Positions 25,807 to 35,416 are shown, numbered from the stretch's first letter. The stretch is DNA of 64,000 nt from Virgibacillus sp. SK37 (GCF_000725285.1 NZ_CP007161.1:3076213-3140212); one strand, 5' to 3'. A program made the numbers and translations. The notes: generated from the sequence alone by a model not told the origin.

Positions 25807-28800
25807 ATGGTTAAAAAATTGTTTATTAATAAATGGAGTTTTATAGTTATACTGTTTCTTGCGGCAATAATATTGGTGCGGTTATTGTGGATGTCTTCTA
25901 TCACATCCACCTTCTATTATTCTGAAGCACCCGTCGCATCAGAAGGAATACTCGATCTACAAGACTGGAATTTTAATGATCGACAAACATTATTATTAAA
26001 CGGGGAATGGGAATTCTATCCGGAAACTTTTATAAATCCTACTGAACCAAATGGGGAAAAACCAACTTACCTAGAGTTACCTACAAATGGCAAGTCTGTT
26101 CATCAAGATGATCATTTCTTTACATATGGAACCTACCGTCTACGAATTTCACTTCATAATAATGATGCACAAGATTTTTCTTTGAGAATCAATAAATTAC
26201 ATAATGCCTCAACTGTTTTTATTAATGGAGAGCAAATGGGCGGATCAGGCCAAACGGCTGAAACTGCAGCTAATCATATTGGTAGCACGCTTCCATATAG
26301 GGTTGCTATCCCTCCAGAAAAAAATGAAGTTGAAATCATCATCCATTACTCCAGTAATCAACCAAAAGTGGGCATAACTAAACCAATTCAATTTGGGACA
26401 GATCAAGCAATAAACTTACATACATTCCTATCCATCGGCTTACAAGTTTTACTTGTACTTGTCCTGATTTTACATAGTGTATATGCCTGTATCCTGTATT
26501 TCATGCGTTTCCGTATAAATAAAGGCATGCTTTACTATACGTTATTACTTACATTTTCAATTGTAACGGTACTGGGTTCTGATGATAAAATATTATTTAA
26601 CTGGCTTTCCTTTAGTTATGAATGGGAAGTCAAATTAGTGTATCTATCTTATATTGGTGTAGGCGCATTTATTCCATTAGTTGCCAACCAACTGTTTCAA
26701 GGAGTTCGCAACAAGCGATTACTGAAATTCTTCCTGATTTATTGTTTATTGTACGCACTCTTTGTATTTATATCACCTTCCTCATTTATCTATTTAACAT
26801 CTAGGGTCTTACTTTCAGGCGTACTTTTAAGCTCGGTTTTTATTTCTTTGTTAAACTTTGACAGGAAAAAAATTAGGATAGAGCAAGGAATATACTTACT
26901 ACTTGGCTGTATTAGTATCGGAAACAACTTGATTTGGGCTATCGTTATAAATAATAACTCAAGCGTAATGGTGCACTATCCTTTTGATCTTATAATCGCA
27001 CTACTTTGCTTTACAGCTTTTTGGTTTAAACGGTTCTTTCATATCACATCCAAATCAGAAGAACTAACGAAGAAGTTACAAATGGAGAACGAGCGTAAAG
27101 ATGAGTTCTTAGTAAACACGTCACATGAATTAAGAAACCCTTTAAGTGGAATATCTAACATTCTCCAATCCGTATTGGAGGATAAAAATCCCGCCCTACA
27201 CAAGGAACACCAGGAAGCGCTTTCTACATTACTTGTCATAAGTAAGCGGATGAACCTTATGTTGAATGACTTGCTTGATGTGACCCGATTACAAGAAAAA
27301 ACAATTCACCTTGATATAAAAAGGACAGAAATACAACCCGTGATTAGCAGTGTAATTGAGATGACGAAGTTGATGTTCGTTAGCAAAAACATTACATTAA
27401 AGCTCGACATCCCAGATCAATTCCCTGCTGTGATGGCTGATGAAAATCGTCTGGTTCAAATTTTATTTAATTTAATTCATAATGCAATTAAGTATACGGA
27501 CGAAGGCACAATAACCATTCACGCTACTGAAAAAGATGATTTCATCCACTTATATATTGAAGACACTGGAATTGGGATCAACGAAGATAAGCTGGACACT
27601 ATATTTGAACCGTATGAACAAGGTGATTTAAACGAAAAAAGGGCGAGTGGTGGCTTCGGGTTAGGTTTGAGTATTTGTAAACAATTGGTAGAATTGCATC
27701 ATGGCACATTGACGGTACAGTCTACTTTAGGGAAAGGCTCCATTTTCACTTTCACACTCCCTATGTACGATGAAACGCAGGAAAGAACGGAAGATACGGG
27801 ACAACTACCTTCCATACTAGAGGAAATGAATCATACCAACCAAGTAGCAGCACATGCGTATAAGGAGAAGGCCGTAAAAACGAGTTTACATCTATTGCTT
27901 GTAGAGGATGACCCAGATAATCTCAATATACTCGGAACTATTCTCGAAAAAGAAGGCTATAAAGTTACGCGTGAAAGTAGTGCAGCAAACGCGATGGAAA
28001 AATTAGAACTGGAATCTTTTGATCTGGTGATTTCTGACGTCATGATGCCATATGTTTCCGGCTATGAATTAACAAGTTTTATCCGAGAACGCTTTACCTC
28101 CTCTGAACTTCCTGTACTCCTGCTAACTGCTAAAACAAGGAGAGAGGATGTGATCTCTGGATTTACATCCGGAGCCAATGACTATGTAACAAAGCCAATA
28201 GATGTGTGGGAGCTTTTAGCGAGGGTCCACGTCTTAACCGAGTTAAAAGTTTCCATAGAGGAACGTATTCGTATGGAAGGCGCGTGGCTTCAATCACAGA
28301 TTCAACCACATTTTATTTTTAATACATTAAACACAATCTCTGCGCTAAGCCAGTTTGACGTCACGAAGATGCATCAATTACTAGAGGAGTTTAGCCATTA
28401 TTTACGCCTTAGCTTTGATTTTCACAATGCTGATCCTGTTGTTCCGCTGGAGCAGGAATTATCCTTGGTACGCTCCTATCTATATATAGAGCAGACGAGA
28501 TTCGGTGACCGATTAACAATCGAGTGGGATGTGGAGAAAGATATTGATATTCTCATTCCGCCTTTATCCATACAACCACTTGTTGAAAATGCTGCAAAAC
28601 ATGGAGTTCTACAAATGATCGAAGGTGGCAAAATAGTCATACGTGTAAAATCGCAAGCAAATCACATTGAATTTACCATTCATGATAATGGAAAAGGTAT
28701 AGAAGATCATATACTTAAAAAGTTACTTACAAAGGATCACCCATTCCAAGGTAAAGGAGTGGGCCTTAGAAATGTTGATCGTCGTCTAAAACAATTTTAC

Positions 28801-28869
28801 AGGGAAGGATTAACCATTCAAAGCAATGTTAATGAGGGCACCACAGTTAGTTTTACTGTGCCGAAGTGA
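25807..28869 (+). CDS. Hybrid sensor: 7TM-DISM, HisKA kinase, receiver and LytS-type kinase
   Basis: At 1020 residues. A signal-anchor helix (10-32) is followed by an outer jelly-roll of the 7TMR-DISM extracellular type (about 50-200, with LLLNGEWEFYP), seven helices (about 205-410), and HisKA with H440 in NTSHELRNPLSG. A HATPase domain follows to about 655 (N-box NLIHNAIKYTDEG, DTGIGI, GFGLGLSICKQL). Next comes a receiver with phospho-acceptor D744 in VISDVMMP, and last a second kinase of LytS type with H835 in QSQIQPHFIFN and its own ATPase (NAAKHG, GKGVGLRNV). Two kinase modules of different class flank a receiver in one chain. No response regulator gene is adjacent. The outer domain suggests a carbohydrate or surface ligand. 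Confidence 0.88.
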   Translation: MVKKLFINKWSFIVILFLAAIILVRLLWMSSITSTFYYSEAPVASEGILDLQDWNFNDRQTLLLNGEWEFYPETFINPTEPNGEKPTYLELPTNGKSVHQDDHFFTYGTYRLRISLHNNDAQDFSLRINKLHNASTVFINGEQMGGSGQTAETAANHIGSTLPYRVAIPPEKNEVEIIIHYSSNQPKVGITKPIQFGTDQAINLHTFLSIGLQVLLVLVLILHSVYACILYFMRFRINKGMLYYTLLLTFSIVTVLGSDDKILFNWLSFSYEWEVKLVYLSYIGVGAFIPLVANQLFQGVRNKRLLKFFLIYCLLYALFVFISPSSFIYLTSRVLLSGVLLSSVFISLLNFDRKKIRIEQGIYLLLGCISIGNNLIWAIVINNNSSVMVHYPFDLIIALLCFTAFWFKRFFHITSKSEELTKKLQMENERKDEFLVNTSHELRNPLSGISNILQSVLEDKNPALHKEHQEALSTLLVISKRMNLMLNDLLDVTRLQEKTIHLDIKRTEIQPVISSVIEMTKLMFVSKNITLKLDIPDQFPAVMADENRLVQILFNLIHNAIKYTDEGTITIHATEKDDFIHLYIEDTGIGINEDKLDTIFEPYEQGDLNEKRASGGFGLGLSICKQLVELHHGTLTVQSTLGKGSIFTFTLPMYDETQERTEDTGQLPSILEEMNHTNQVAAHAYKEKAVKTSLHLLLVEDDPDNLNILGTILEKEGYKVTRESSAANAMEKLELESFDLVISDVMMPYVSGYELTSFIRERFTSSELPVLLLTAKTRREDVISGFTSGANDYVTKPIDVWELLARVHVLTELKVSIEERIRMEGAWLQSQIQPHFIFNTLNTISALSQFDVTKMHQLLEEFSHYLRLSFDFHNADPVVPLEQELSLVRSYLYIEQTRFGDRLTIEWDVEKDIDILIPPLSIQPLVENAAKHGVLQMIEGGKIVIRVKSQANHIEFTIHDNGKGIEDHILKKLLTKDHPFQGKGVGLRNVDRRLKQFYREGLTIQSNVNEGTTVSFTVPK

Positions 28870-28874
28870 ATATG

Positions 28875-28906
28875 GTGGGTCAGGGGGGACGGTTCTCCTG
28901 ACCCAC
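28875..28906. repeat. REP-like palindrome, copy 1
   Basis: Perfect 10-bp arms GTGGGTCAGG / CCTGACCCAC around a G-rich centre GGGGACGGTTCT. It lies 6 bp after the hybrid kinase stop. A second copy is at 31190-31218. No T run follows, so it is a repeat rather than a standard terminator. Confidence 0.8.
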
Positions 28907-28909
28907 TTA

Positions 28910-30043
28910 TCAACTGTCAAACTGGATGATCTTCTTTAATTCTTCAACTGACAATACTTTATTTCTATTTCGATGTAGCATGCGATGGCAATTAGGACAA
29001 ACTGTAACTAAATCTTTCGCAGGGTCAACTTCCACCGCTTCATTTAACGTACTTAACGGCCTCACATGATGAATTTCAATGAAATCTCTGCCTAGTTCCC
29101 CATAAACCTCTTCAAACTTAAAGCCACATACAGCACATATGGTTCCATGAATTTCAATTGCTTTTAGGCGGTTTTTCGCTTTGCGTTCATATCGATTTCC
29201 ATAATATTGTTTTACTTCTCCGTCTTTATAATTCGTTGCATCTTGCTGTTTTTCTATTTCAACATCATGATCGACTATATTGCGAAGTCTTGTGTTTTCC
29301 AATTCATTATAAAGGCTCCGCAAACTGGATGCTGGCTCTTTAGCCCACGGGGAATTTTTCTGTCGATCCTGCTTATAATGCACCATGCTAATATCATGAA
29401 TATGTACCATTGGGTTATGCTTGAAAAGAAGTTCTAATCCTTTTTTCTTGCTAGGAGTAAGCAGTTGTTTTGAATTTTCGTCTTCTAACGTACCCTCACT
29501 TATTTTTTGATGATTCTCTAGTAAAATCATATGGTATTGATAAGGGCCAATACTTGTTGTTTCAAGGAACTTCTTAATTGTTAATATATAATATCTTGTT
29601 TCTTCCCCTATTACATATGATTTATCTAATAATCTATTATTAAGATCTTCTATTGAAAATATGTTAACAGCTTTACTTCCACTATTGGAGGCTTTATTTT
29701 CTATGTATTCATTCCAATCCCAGCTAAAAACAGCCTCTTTTTGTTTAATAAAGAAATCTTCCCATTCTGACTGAGGTAAGTTTTTATAACCCATCTGTGA
29801 AGCTACCCACGTAAAAAATCCTTCCCCTGGACGTTGAGTTTGTTGGTTTACAACAATGACAGATAAGGGCGGGAAATTTTTCTTAATACATCTTAATGAT
29901 ATTTCACCTAAAGGTTCATTTAACTTAATTGGCGAGATTAATCCTCCAATTTCTCTACTCAATCTACCATATTCAATAAGTTCATTTTTGTTAGCAGACA
30001 ATACTAGAATTTCTTCAATTCTATTTAATAGTTTTTCATTCAT
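28910..30043 (-). CDS. HNH endonuclease, McrA-like, with N-terminal recognition region
   Basis: 377 residues from the ATG at 30043 (GAGGGG before it); a GTG at 30055 is also in frame. The C-terminal HNH module has CAVCGFKF, DFIEIHHVRPLS and VTVCPNCHRMLH: two zinc-binding CxxC pairs around a beta-beta-alpha metal site. The first 130 residues (with SLRCIKKNFPPLSVIVVNQQ and RPGEGFF) form a separate domain common to modification-dependent restriction enzymes. It stands alone and no methyltransferase is near, so a type IV, modified-DNA restriction role is the best inference. Confidence 0.75.
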   Translation of the reverse strand: MNEKLLNRIEEILVLSANKNELIEYGRLSREIGGLISPIKLNEPLGEISLRCIKKNFPPLSVIVVNQQTQRPGEGFFTWVASQMGYKNLPQSEWEDFFIKQKEAVFSWDWNEYIENKASNSGSKAVNIFSIEDLNNRLLDKSYVIGEETRYYILTIKKFLETTSIGPYQYHMILLENHQKISEGTLEDENSKQLLTPSKKKGLELLFKHNPMVHIHDISMVHYKQDRQKNSPWAKEPASSLRSLYNELENTRLRNIVDHDVEIEKQQDATNYKDGEVKQYYGNRYERKAKNRLKAIEIHGTICAVCGFKFEEVYGELGRDFIEIHHVRPLSTLNEAVEVDPAKDLVTVCPNCHRMLHRNRNKVLSVEELKKIIQFDS

Positions 30044-30120
30044 AGAACCCCTCACTATCTATATTATTTCATTATAAAAGAATATTCATAGTATTTAATA
30101 CACAAATCAACACACCAAAC

Positions 30121-31173
30121 CTAAACCTGCCAACCCAACTCCGGCGTATTTTCTTTCCATACCATCAAAGCTTCCATCTTCTCTCTAAACCATTTCTCTA
30201 TTTCTCCAAATTGATGTTCTAAAGGAAGAAAATCTGATAAGGGCTTTTCAAACCAGCCAGATACCCACGTTTCATCACTGTCTGTTAAGTCAAAGAATTC
30301 ATCCATCTCTAACCTTTGTTTAATCAAATCAAAATTATCAAGGCCATTAGTGCATTCAATCGCTAGGTATATTACCGGATAAACCATATCTGTCGCCATA
30401 TCTGCCTCCCGACAGAATTCAAACCCAATACTAATTCTGGAATCAGCTGGATCCTTTCTCCCAGCTAACACATCACCTTTCCATACTTCATATGTATAAT
30501 TATGAATTCCCTTCAGGCGTTTTCCACTTTGTTCCGCCTTTGGTTCACCAAAATACGTTGTAAACATAGGCAACATATCTTCAAGGAGATCATCCATCTT
30601 CGCCAAAGTTGTGTTCAACTGATTCATTACTAAAATATCCTGATAATTAAATACGCCTTCTCCTGCCATTCCCTTTACCTCCATAAACTCCAAGAATGCT
30701 TTAATCAAACTATCTTCTTTGGAATTTTTCTGTAAAAAAGTGTATACATCTCGCCACCGAATTTGCTTAAAATCGAGTTCAGTTATGTCCTTGGGGTCGT
30801 AATATTTCGTGCAATATCGTAAGTACACCTTTCTATCCAAAAAAGAGTGAAGCACGGTAAGATACCGCTCTAACTGTCTTTCTCCTTCAGACGCATGCAC
30901 CTTATTTTCCAAAAAACATATCGTCTCATTATTTTCAAACACCATGTCAATAACACATTCTTCCTCTACAATGTATCTCCCTTGTGTTCGAACACGAAAT
31001 TTTTCACCAGGCACTTTCAAGACGTGATTCATAAATAAATCAATCATAGCGTTATCTTGTGACAGAATATAAGCAAAGATCTCTGTAGTGAAGTCTTCCA
31101 ATGGTGTTCTAACTCCAAATCCCTGTTTGCCATGGAGTTTTAACAAATTTATAAAGACATTATCCAATTGCAC
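30121..31173 (-). CDS. PD-(D/E)XK nuclease family protein
   Basis: About 350 residues. The frame is open to 31335 but runs through the palindrome at 31190-31218, so a start after it is chosen: GTG at 31173, or TTG at 31167 with AGAAGG 7 nt away. The nuclease core reads ECVIDMVFENNETICFLENKVHASEGERQLERY in two pieces: the acidic D in VIDMV, then E-N-K, and the following Q-L-x-R-Y helix of restriction-type PD-(D/E)XK enzymes. The C-terminal half is unrecognised. It is located between HNH and JAB genes in an island of accessory nucleases and may be defensive. Confidence 0.65.
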   Translation of the reverse strand: MQLDNVFINLLKLHGKQGFGVRTPLEDFTTEIFAYILSQDNAMIDLFMNHVLKVPGEKFRVRTQGRYIVEEECVIDMVFENNETICFLENKVHASEGERQLERYLTVLHSFLDRKVYLRYCTKYYDPKDITELDFKQIRWRDVYTFLQKNSKEDSLIKAFLEFMEVKGMAGEGVFNYQDILVMNQLNTTLAKMDDLLEDMLPMFTTYFGEPKAEQSGKRLKGIHNYTYEVWKGDVLAGRKDPADSRISIGFEFCREADMATDMVYPVIYLAIECTNGLDNFDLIKQRLEMDEFFDLTDSDETWVSGWFEKPLSDFLPLEHQFGEIEKWFREKMEALMVWKENTPELGWQV

Positions 31174-31189
31174 ACCTTCTTTTATAGGA

Positions 31190-31218
31190 TGGGTCAGGGG
31201 GACGGTTCTCCTGACCCA
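31190..31218. repeat. REP-like palindrome, copy 2
   Basis: TGGGTCAGG / CCTGACCCA with the same GGGACGGTTCT centre as copy 1. It lies between the PD-(D/E)XK gene and the split JAB gene. The two copies bracket exactly the two nuclease genes. Confidence 0.8.
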
Positions 31219-31219
31219 A

Positions 31220-31579
31220 TTAAGTCTGTTCTTTACATAGTTTTGAAAGATGATAGTCGATATTTTGATTTGACCTATCATTATCTTGGGTGCTACGAAG
31301 GTTATATTCCAATTTACGAAGTCGATAAACCTCACGTTGGGGGATAGTTTCTAATGCCAGTTCTTCTTCTTGCAATATACCCAGTAATTCAGCCTCTGAA
31401 GATAATAAATCTATATCTATCAAGGAATCTCTAGTATACTTATAAGCTCTAATTTCAAACTTATACTTTTGAAACTCTCCAGATATATAGGAAGTTCTAT
31501 AACCTAATGCTTCCTGATCTGGTGAATCGTAACTTTTTCCTTGACTATTGTACATAAACCGTAACCCATCATTTTCCAT
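31220..31579 (-). CDS. C-terminal part of a JAB-domain protein (separate frame)
   Basis: 119 codons starting inside the end of the JAB gene; the overlap is the 11 nt ATGGAAAATGA. The product has FQKYKFEIRAYKYTRD, which looks like the continuing strand of the metalloprotease fold, then an acidic helical tail. There is no ribosome site of its own. Most likely one original gene of about 265 codons was split by a frameshift in GGAAAATGA; re-initiation at the overlapping ATG could still give a second polypeptide. Confidence 0.5.
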   Translation of the reverse strand: MENDGLRFMYNSQGKSYDSPDQEALGYRTSYISGEFQKYKFEIRAYKYTRDSLIDIDLLSSEAELLGILQEEELALETIPQREVYRLRKLEYNLRSTQDNDRSNQNIDYHLSKLCKEQT

Positions 31580-32006
31580 TCAAAGTTAACGGTTTCGCCT
31601 TTTCTGCGTTTCTTGTTATAGCGACAATCACTTCGTACGGATATTTCATATGACGGGAGTAATTGACATCCCCATTACTTGGATTTGCCCAATCTGGAAA
31701 CTCCTTCTCGTACGGATGACTATGATATGTACCAATAAATTGAGAGGTGGAGAATAGCTGACGAGAAGTAGTTAAGGCGTTTTCAAGTTTCGGATTGCTA
31801 GTCACGCTTTCCTTACTTCTTTTCTCCACAATACCTACAGGAAAAACATAATCACATTCAACGTGTTTTTTATTACTCGTTCCATAAAGTATTCCACTGG
31901 CTTCATAATGAATGTTTTCAATATCCTCCGGGAAATACTGAATTGCATCTAAAAGTAATGTTGAAAAGGTATTTTGTATTAATTCAATGTAATGATTACT
32001 GCCCAT
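31569..32006 (-). CDS. JAB/MPN+ metalloprotease-like protein, N-terminal part
   Basis: 145 residues from the ATG at 32006, with AAAGGAG before it. The JAMM site is visible: E35 in HYEASGILYG, H95-S-H97-P, and later S110-x-x-D113, with a longer than usual gap between HSHP and SxxD. The family removes isopeptide-linked or C-terminal peptides from ubiquitin-like proteins, and in bacteria it occurs in sulfur-carrier or defence operons; no ubiquitin-like or E1 gene is seen here. The chain ends abruptly after a core strand (EVIVAITRNAEK), consistent with a frameshift. Confidence 0.7.
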   Translation of the reverse strand: MGSNHYIELIQNTFSTLLLDAIQYFPEDIENIHYEASGILYGTSNKKHVECDYVFPVGIVEKRSKESVTSNPKLENALTTSRQLFSTSQFIGTYHSHPYEKEFPDWANPSNGDVNYSRHMKYPYEVIVAITRNAEKAKPLTLNGK

Positions 32007-32208
32007 AACCTTTCTCCTTTCAATTTTTAAATAGTAATTCTGTATTGATGAGACCAGACCAAATCGCTTTGTCATTGTCCAAATAACCGTATATCAAGTT
32101 TATCAAGTAGCGAGACTACTTCTAAAAAAGATTAGCATCCAAACACTCAGCTGCAAAACTTAAATACTGGTAAGAATTCATTCTAACTGCTTTTTTCTTG
32201 GACATTTT

Positions 32209-32502
32209 TTAATTAAAGTGAACATCCCCACTTCTTAAAATTTTACATGCAATGCCATATTTCGGTTTTAAAGCTCCTTTAAATTTCCTCTTATCAGCAT
32301 TTTCAAATATTTTATTCCATAAATCATAAACATTGTGATTTTTCTTTTCTCCTTTATGATTCGTTAGCTTAACGATATGAAATCCATATTCATCATTACA
32401 TCTAGCTATCGGACGTTGCTGTCTCAATGAGATAATTTTACCCGATTCTGTAATTTCATAAAGACCTTTGTAACCCGGTATCTCTCTTCTTATCTCGTTC
32501 AT
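32209..32502 (-). CDS. NUMOD4-motif protein
   Basis: 97 residues from the ATG at 32502 (GAGGAG about 10 nt before). REIPGYKGLYEITESGKIIS is the NUMOD4 motif found at the front of HNH homing endonucleases and in phage DNA-binding proteins. The HNH part itself is missing and the C-terminal KFKGALKPKYGIACKILRSG is unrecognised. It is probably a leftover or stand-alone DNA-binding module of a homing-type element. Confidence 0.65.
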   Translation of the reverse strand: MNEIRREIPGYKGLYEITESGKIISLRQQRPIARCNDEYGFHIVKLTNHKGEKKNHNVYDLWNKIFENADKRKFKGALKPKYGIACKILRSGDVHFN

Positions 32503-32751
32503 TTTTATATTTCTCCTCATTAATCTATTTTTTTACTTACTAATCCAGTGTTGAAAATCTTAGTTATTCCATCTTATCTAAAGAACTAATTGTTCTGTTA
32601 CCTTGTGCTATGTAGCTTACTGGTATAATAGAAAAATAACTACTAAGAAAATTAAAATTAAAGGTTTATTAACTATATATTAAATAATTAAGGAAGTGAC
32701 AGCACCAAAAAAGAGTAAATCGGTACAGCAACTAATATTCTTCATTATATT

Positions 32752-32782
32752 ATATAAAAACAGCACCTCCTCAGGTGCTGTC
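32752..32782 (-). terminator. Terminator of the DUF4352-type lipoprotein gene
   Basis: The minus-strand stem CAGCACCT / AGGTGCTG with a TTTTTATAT tail, right after the stop at 32788. Confidence 0.85.
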
Positions 32783-32787
32783 TCTGC

Positions 32788-33624
32788 TTATTTTATTGAT
32801 ACTTCAAACGTATAAGGTTTGAAATCTAATTCATAGTCGTCCGTACTACCTTCAGCATGGAACTTAATTATCTCTTCATCCGGAGCAATTGCAGGAAAGA
32901 CAATGACTCCCTCTGTTTCAATCCCTGGCAAGAGTTCGGACTGTACTTGAGGCAAATCAGCTTCAAAGAGCATTTCTTCTTCAAGCTGTTTGTTGCCGAC
33001 AATTAATTTAGAATTAAATGAATAAAATGAGGCATTTTCTTGAGAGTCGTTTTTCACTTTAACATAAACGCGTGTCTGATTATCAGCAAGTTCGATTTTT
33101 TGAAGTTCTATGGCGAGCCCGTGTTGATCGACTGACTCTTTCACTTCGATCTCCTTCAGTGTTGGTGAAGTAGCAGTAATGAAATCTACTACTTCAGCAC
33201 TGTTCGCGTTAACCACCGGTGCAGAAACTGTTCCTCCAAAGGCATTCTCACCTTCGTAGGCTTTTTCAATTGTCCCTGTTATTTTTACGTAATCGTCTGT
33301 TGCGATCTTGATGTTCGAATCCTTGATTGCTACCAATGTGTTCTTCTCGGCATTCTCCGGGTCTGCCCACATTTGAATGTATGTACCACTTTCGTCTTTC
33401 TCAGGTTTTGTGAAAACTTTTCCTGTCAATTCTATTTCGTATCCTTTGTATTTGTCTGGGTCACTATACAATTTCTCATAATCCTCTTCTTTCAGCTTGC
33501 CTTTTGTCTTGGTAGCTGCTGTCTCTTTCTTCTCTTTGCCTTCTGATAAAGCTTCAGAATCTCCACAAGCGCCCAGCATAACCAAGGCTGCGATTAAACT
33601 GATAGCAATTAAGACTTTTTTCAT
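32788..33624 (-). CDS. Lipoprotein with an OB-like and a DUF4352-like domain
   Basis: At 278 residues. The signal peptide and lipobox MLGAC place the lipidated cysteine at C20. A charged linker (24-48) precedes a domain with YEIELTGKVF, TYIQMWADP and DYVKITGTIE (about 60-125), which reads as an OB-type small-molecule or nucleic-acid fold used in secreted proteins. The second half (about 150-275) resembles the Ig-like DUF4352 domain (GLAIELQKIELADNQTRVYV, then FPAIAPDE). It is attached to the outer face of the membrane. Function unknown. Confidence 0.75.
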   Translation of the reverse strand: MKKVLIAISLIAALVMLGACGDSEALSEGKEKKETAATKTKGKLKEEDYEKLYSDPDKYKGYEIELTGKVFTKPEKDESGTYIQMWADPENAEKNTLVAIKDSNIKIATDDYVKITGTIEKAYEGENAFGGTVSAPVVNANSAEVVDFITATSPTLKEIEVKESVDQHGLAIELQKIELADNQTRVYVKVKNDSQENASFYSFNSKLIVGNKQLEEEMLFEADLPQVQSELLPGIETEGVIVFPAIAPDEEIIKFHAEGSTDDYELDFKPYTFEVSIK

Positions 33625-33705
33625 CTAAATACCCCCTTATAGGTATATATAATTTATTTAGCAAACCCTTACATAATTCAAGAGTTGGCAAGTACATAAA
33701 CTTAA

Positions 33706-33984
33706 CTAATTAGTACTTATCTTTTTATTAAGATTTAGAAAATTAACCCCTGATAATATCGCGGTTATAGAAGCAATTCCAGCCGCTAAACCAATATCCC
33801 CGAACATCATAGTGGAAAGAAGGAGACCGATAGCTCCGATAACAATTAATATAATAGAAATAACTTTCATATAATAACCTCCTATGTATTCTAAGCTGTG
33901 TCGTTTTTTTAGTATATCTATTATTGCTATTGTAAGAAGTACAATAGCAGCTACCATTAGTGATATTCCTAAAATACCCAACAC
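33706..33984 (-). CDS. Small membrane protein
   Basis: 92 residues if read from the GTG at 33984, with three hydrophobic helices (about 3-25, 39-60 and 65-82). The first helix ends in KKRH, the second pair is glycine-rich. An internal ATG at 33870 has a better ribosome site (TAGGAGG, 7 nt), which would give a 54-residue two-helix protein. Both products are plausible. No family recognised. Confidence 0.5.
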   Translation of the reverse strand: MLGILGISLMVAAIVLLTIAIIDILKKRHSLEYIGGYYMKVISIILIVIGAIGLLLSTMMFGDIGLAAGIASITAILSGVNFLNLNKKISTN

Positions 33985-34675
33985 TATATACTTAACTCAT
34001 TTTTTCTAATTAAATTGTAACATAAATTATCTCTTAAATGGTAACATATTCCTAAATATACATATTATAATAGATAAATATAGTTCTATATAACCATTTT
34101 AATTTTCTACTCTTCCAACTTCCCGCAACTTTTTTTGCAAACTCTTCTTTAAAAGTTAGTTTCTCTCTCATCTACTTTCGTCCCCATATAAGTCCTATAA
34201 AAATAATTGCGTTAATTAATTTATGAATCCTATGTTATTAAAAGTAAGTTATACACGAAAAATTCATTCGGCAAAATATTGTGACATAACTTGGAATTTG
34301 AGAGGCACTCAAAACTATAGACAATCTAATTTTTTCTCACTTATTAGCAATTATGTTAATGATGAGAAACACCTCGCCTTGTAGCTACACGAAATTAACA
34401 TTATAAATATATAAATATATTTCGTTGTTGTAGACAACTTCCAAAAAATAAGATGACAATTACTTCTTTTCATTCTATAATAAGAATAATATGTAAATAT
34501 TTGCCTAAAAGGTAAGCTTTATGTCATGAAATGTTCGTCACAAATAGGTATATTGACTCAGAGCTAATGGCAGTCTGATTTTCTACAAAAGAAAGGGAGT
34601 GCTGAGAAAGATTATCTATGTGGTTTAAAATGAAAGTTTTTTAGGTCTATTACTAATCTTAAAAAAGGAGTGGTT
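33985..34675. other. AT-rich intergenic region
   Basis: 690 bp. The only coding-like item is a minus-strand frame of 39 codons at 34052-34171 (MREKLTFKEEFAKKVAGSWK and on) with a weak ribosome site, too short to judge. The rest shows no feature I can support. Confidence 0.35.
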
Positions 34676-35416
34676 ATGATGGAATTAACTAAAGAGCAAT
34701 TATTAGATGATTTTTCTGTACTTGCCCTTAGTAACAAGGAAGTCGTAAAAAATGATAATATTATCAACAGTAACAACAAAGCAATTAACGAACATATACA
34801 TAAAAGTCTTAAGAAGCAACTTAATGTATTTTTGTTAGCGTCAGTATTCCTATTGATATTTATATTACCATATGTTATTGGAACGCCAGTATCATTCGTA
34901 CTTATCGTAGTCTTTTTCTTCGCTATAAGATACTGCAAAAAATCGTTAGATAATCCTAATTCTTTCTTTGGAAAATCTTCCTTTTATAGCAACCAACGTT
35001 CTAAAATATTAAATAAAAATGCGATGCAAGAAAAACTTAAGTTGATAGATACAGCAACTCAAAGGAATAACCAAATAAACCAATCACTAAATGAAGCGGG
35101 AATATTCATGCGAATACCTGAACAATACACAACTTATAAAGCTTCAGTGAAAATATTTACATATCTGTTTAACTCTAGAGCAGATACGTTAAAAGAGGCT
35201 ATTAATTTATTTATGCAAGAAGAACACCAAGAAAGAATGGAAGCGAAACAAGATTATATCATTAACAAAACGGAACAAGCTGCCATGGATGCAAGAGCAG
35301 CAAGGATTGAAGCAAGTATTGCAGCCGCGGCTAGTCAGAGTGCAGCTTCGTATAGTCAACAAGCTTCCGAAAATAGTAAAAGAGCAGTTTCCACAGTTCA
35401 AAATAGAGTTAGGTAA
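34676..35416 (+). CDS. Membrane protein with alanine/serine-rich coiled tail
   Basis: About 246 residues from the ATG at 34676 (AAAGGAG 6 nt before; ATG 34679 is also possible). A soluble helical start is followed by two membrane helices (about 50-68 and 70-85), then a long cytoplasmic part. Residues about 180-245 form an extended coiled coil (EEHQERMEAKQDYIINKTEQ then AAMDARAARIEASIAAAASQ). The mix resembles membrane-bound scaffold or phage-tail-like stalk proteins. The protein at 41589-42242 has a related plan. No family recognised. Confidence 0.6.
   Translation: MMELTKEQLLDDFSVLALSNKEVVKNDNIINSNNKAINEHIHKSLKKQLNVFLLASVFLLIFILPYVIGTPVSFVLIVVFFFAIRYCKKSLDNPNSFFGKSSFYSNQRSKILNKNAMQEKLKLIDTATQRNNQINQSLNEAGIFMRIPEQYTTYKASVKIFTYLFNSRADTLKEAINLFMQEEHQERMEAKQDYIINKTEQAAMDARAARIEASIAAAASQSAASYSQQASENSKRAVSTVQNRVR

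Noticed and set aside
34052-34171. Minus-strand 39-codon frame
   Set aside because: Weak ribosome site and too short to show coding character.
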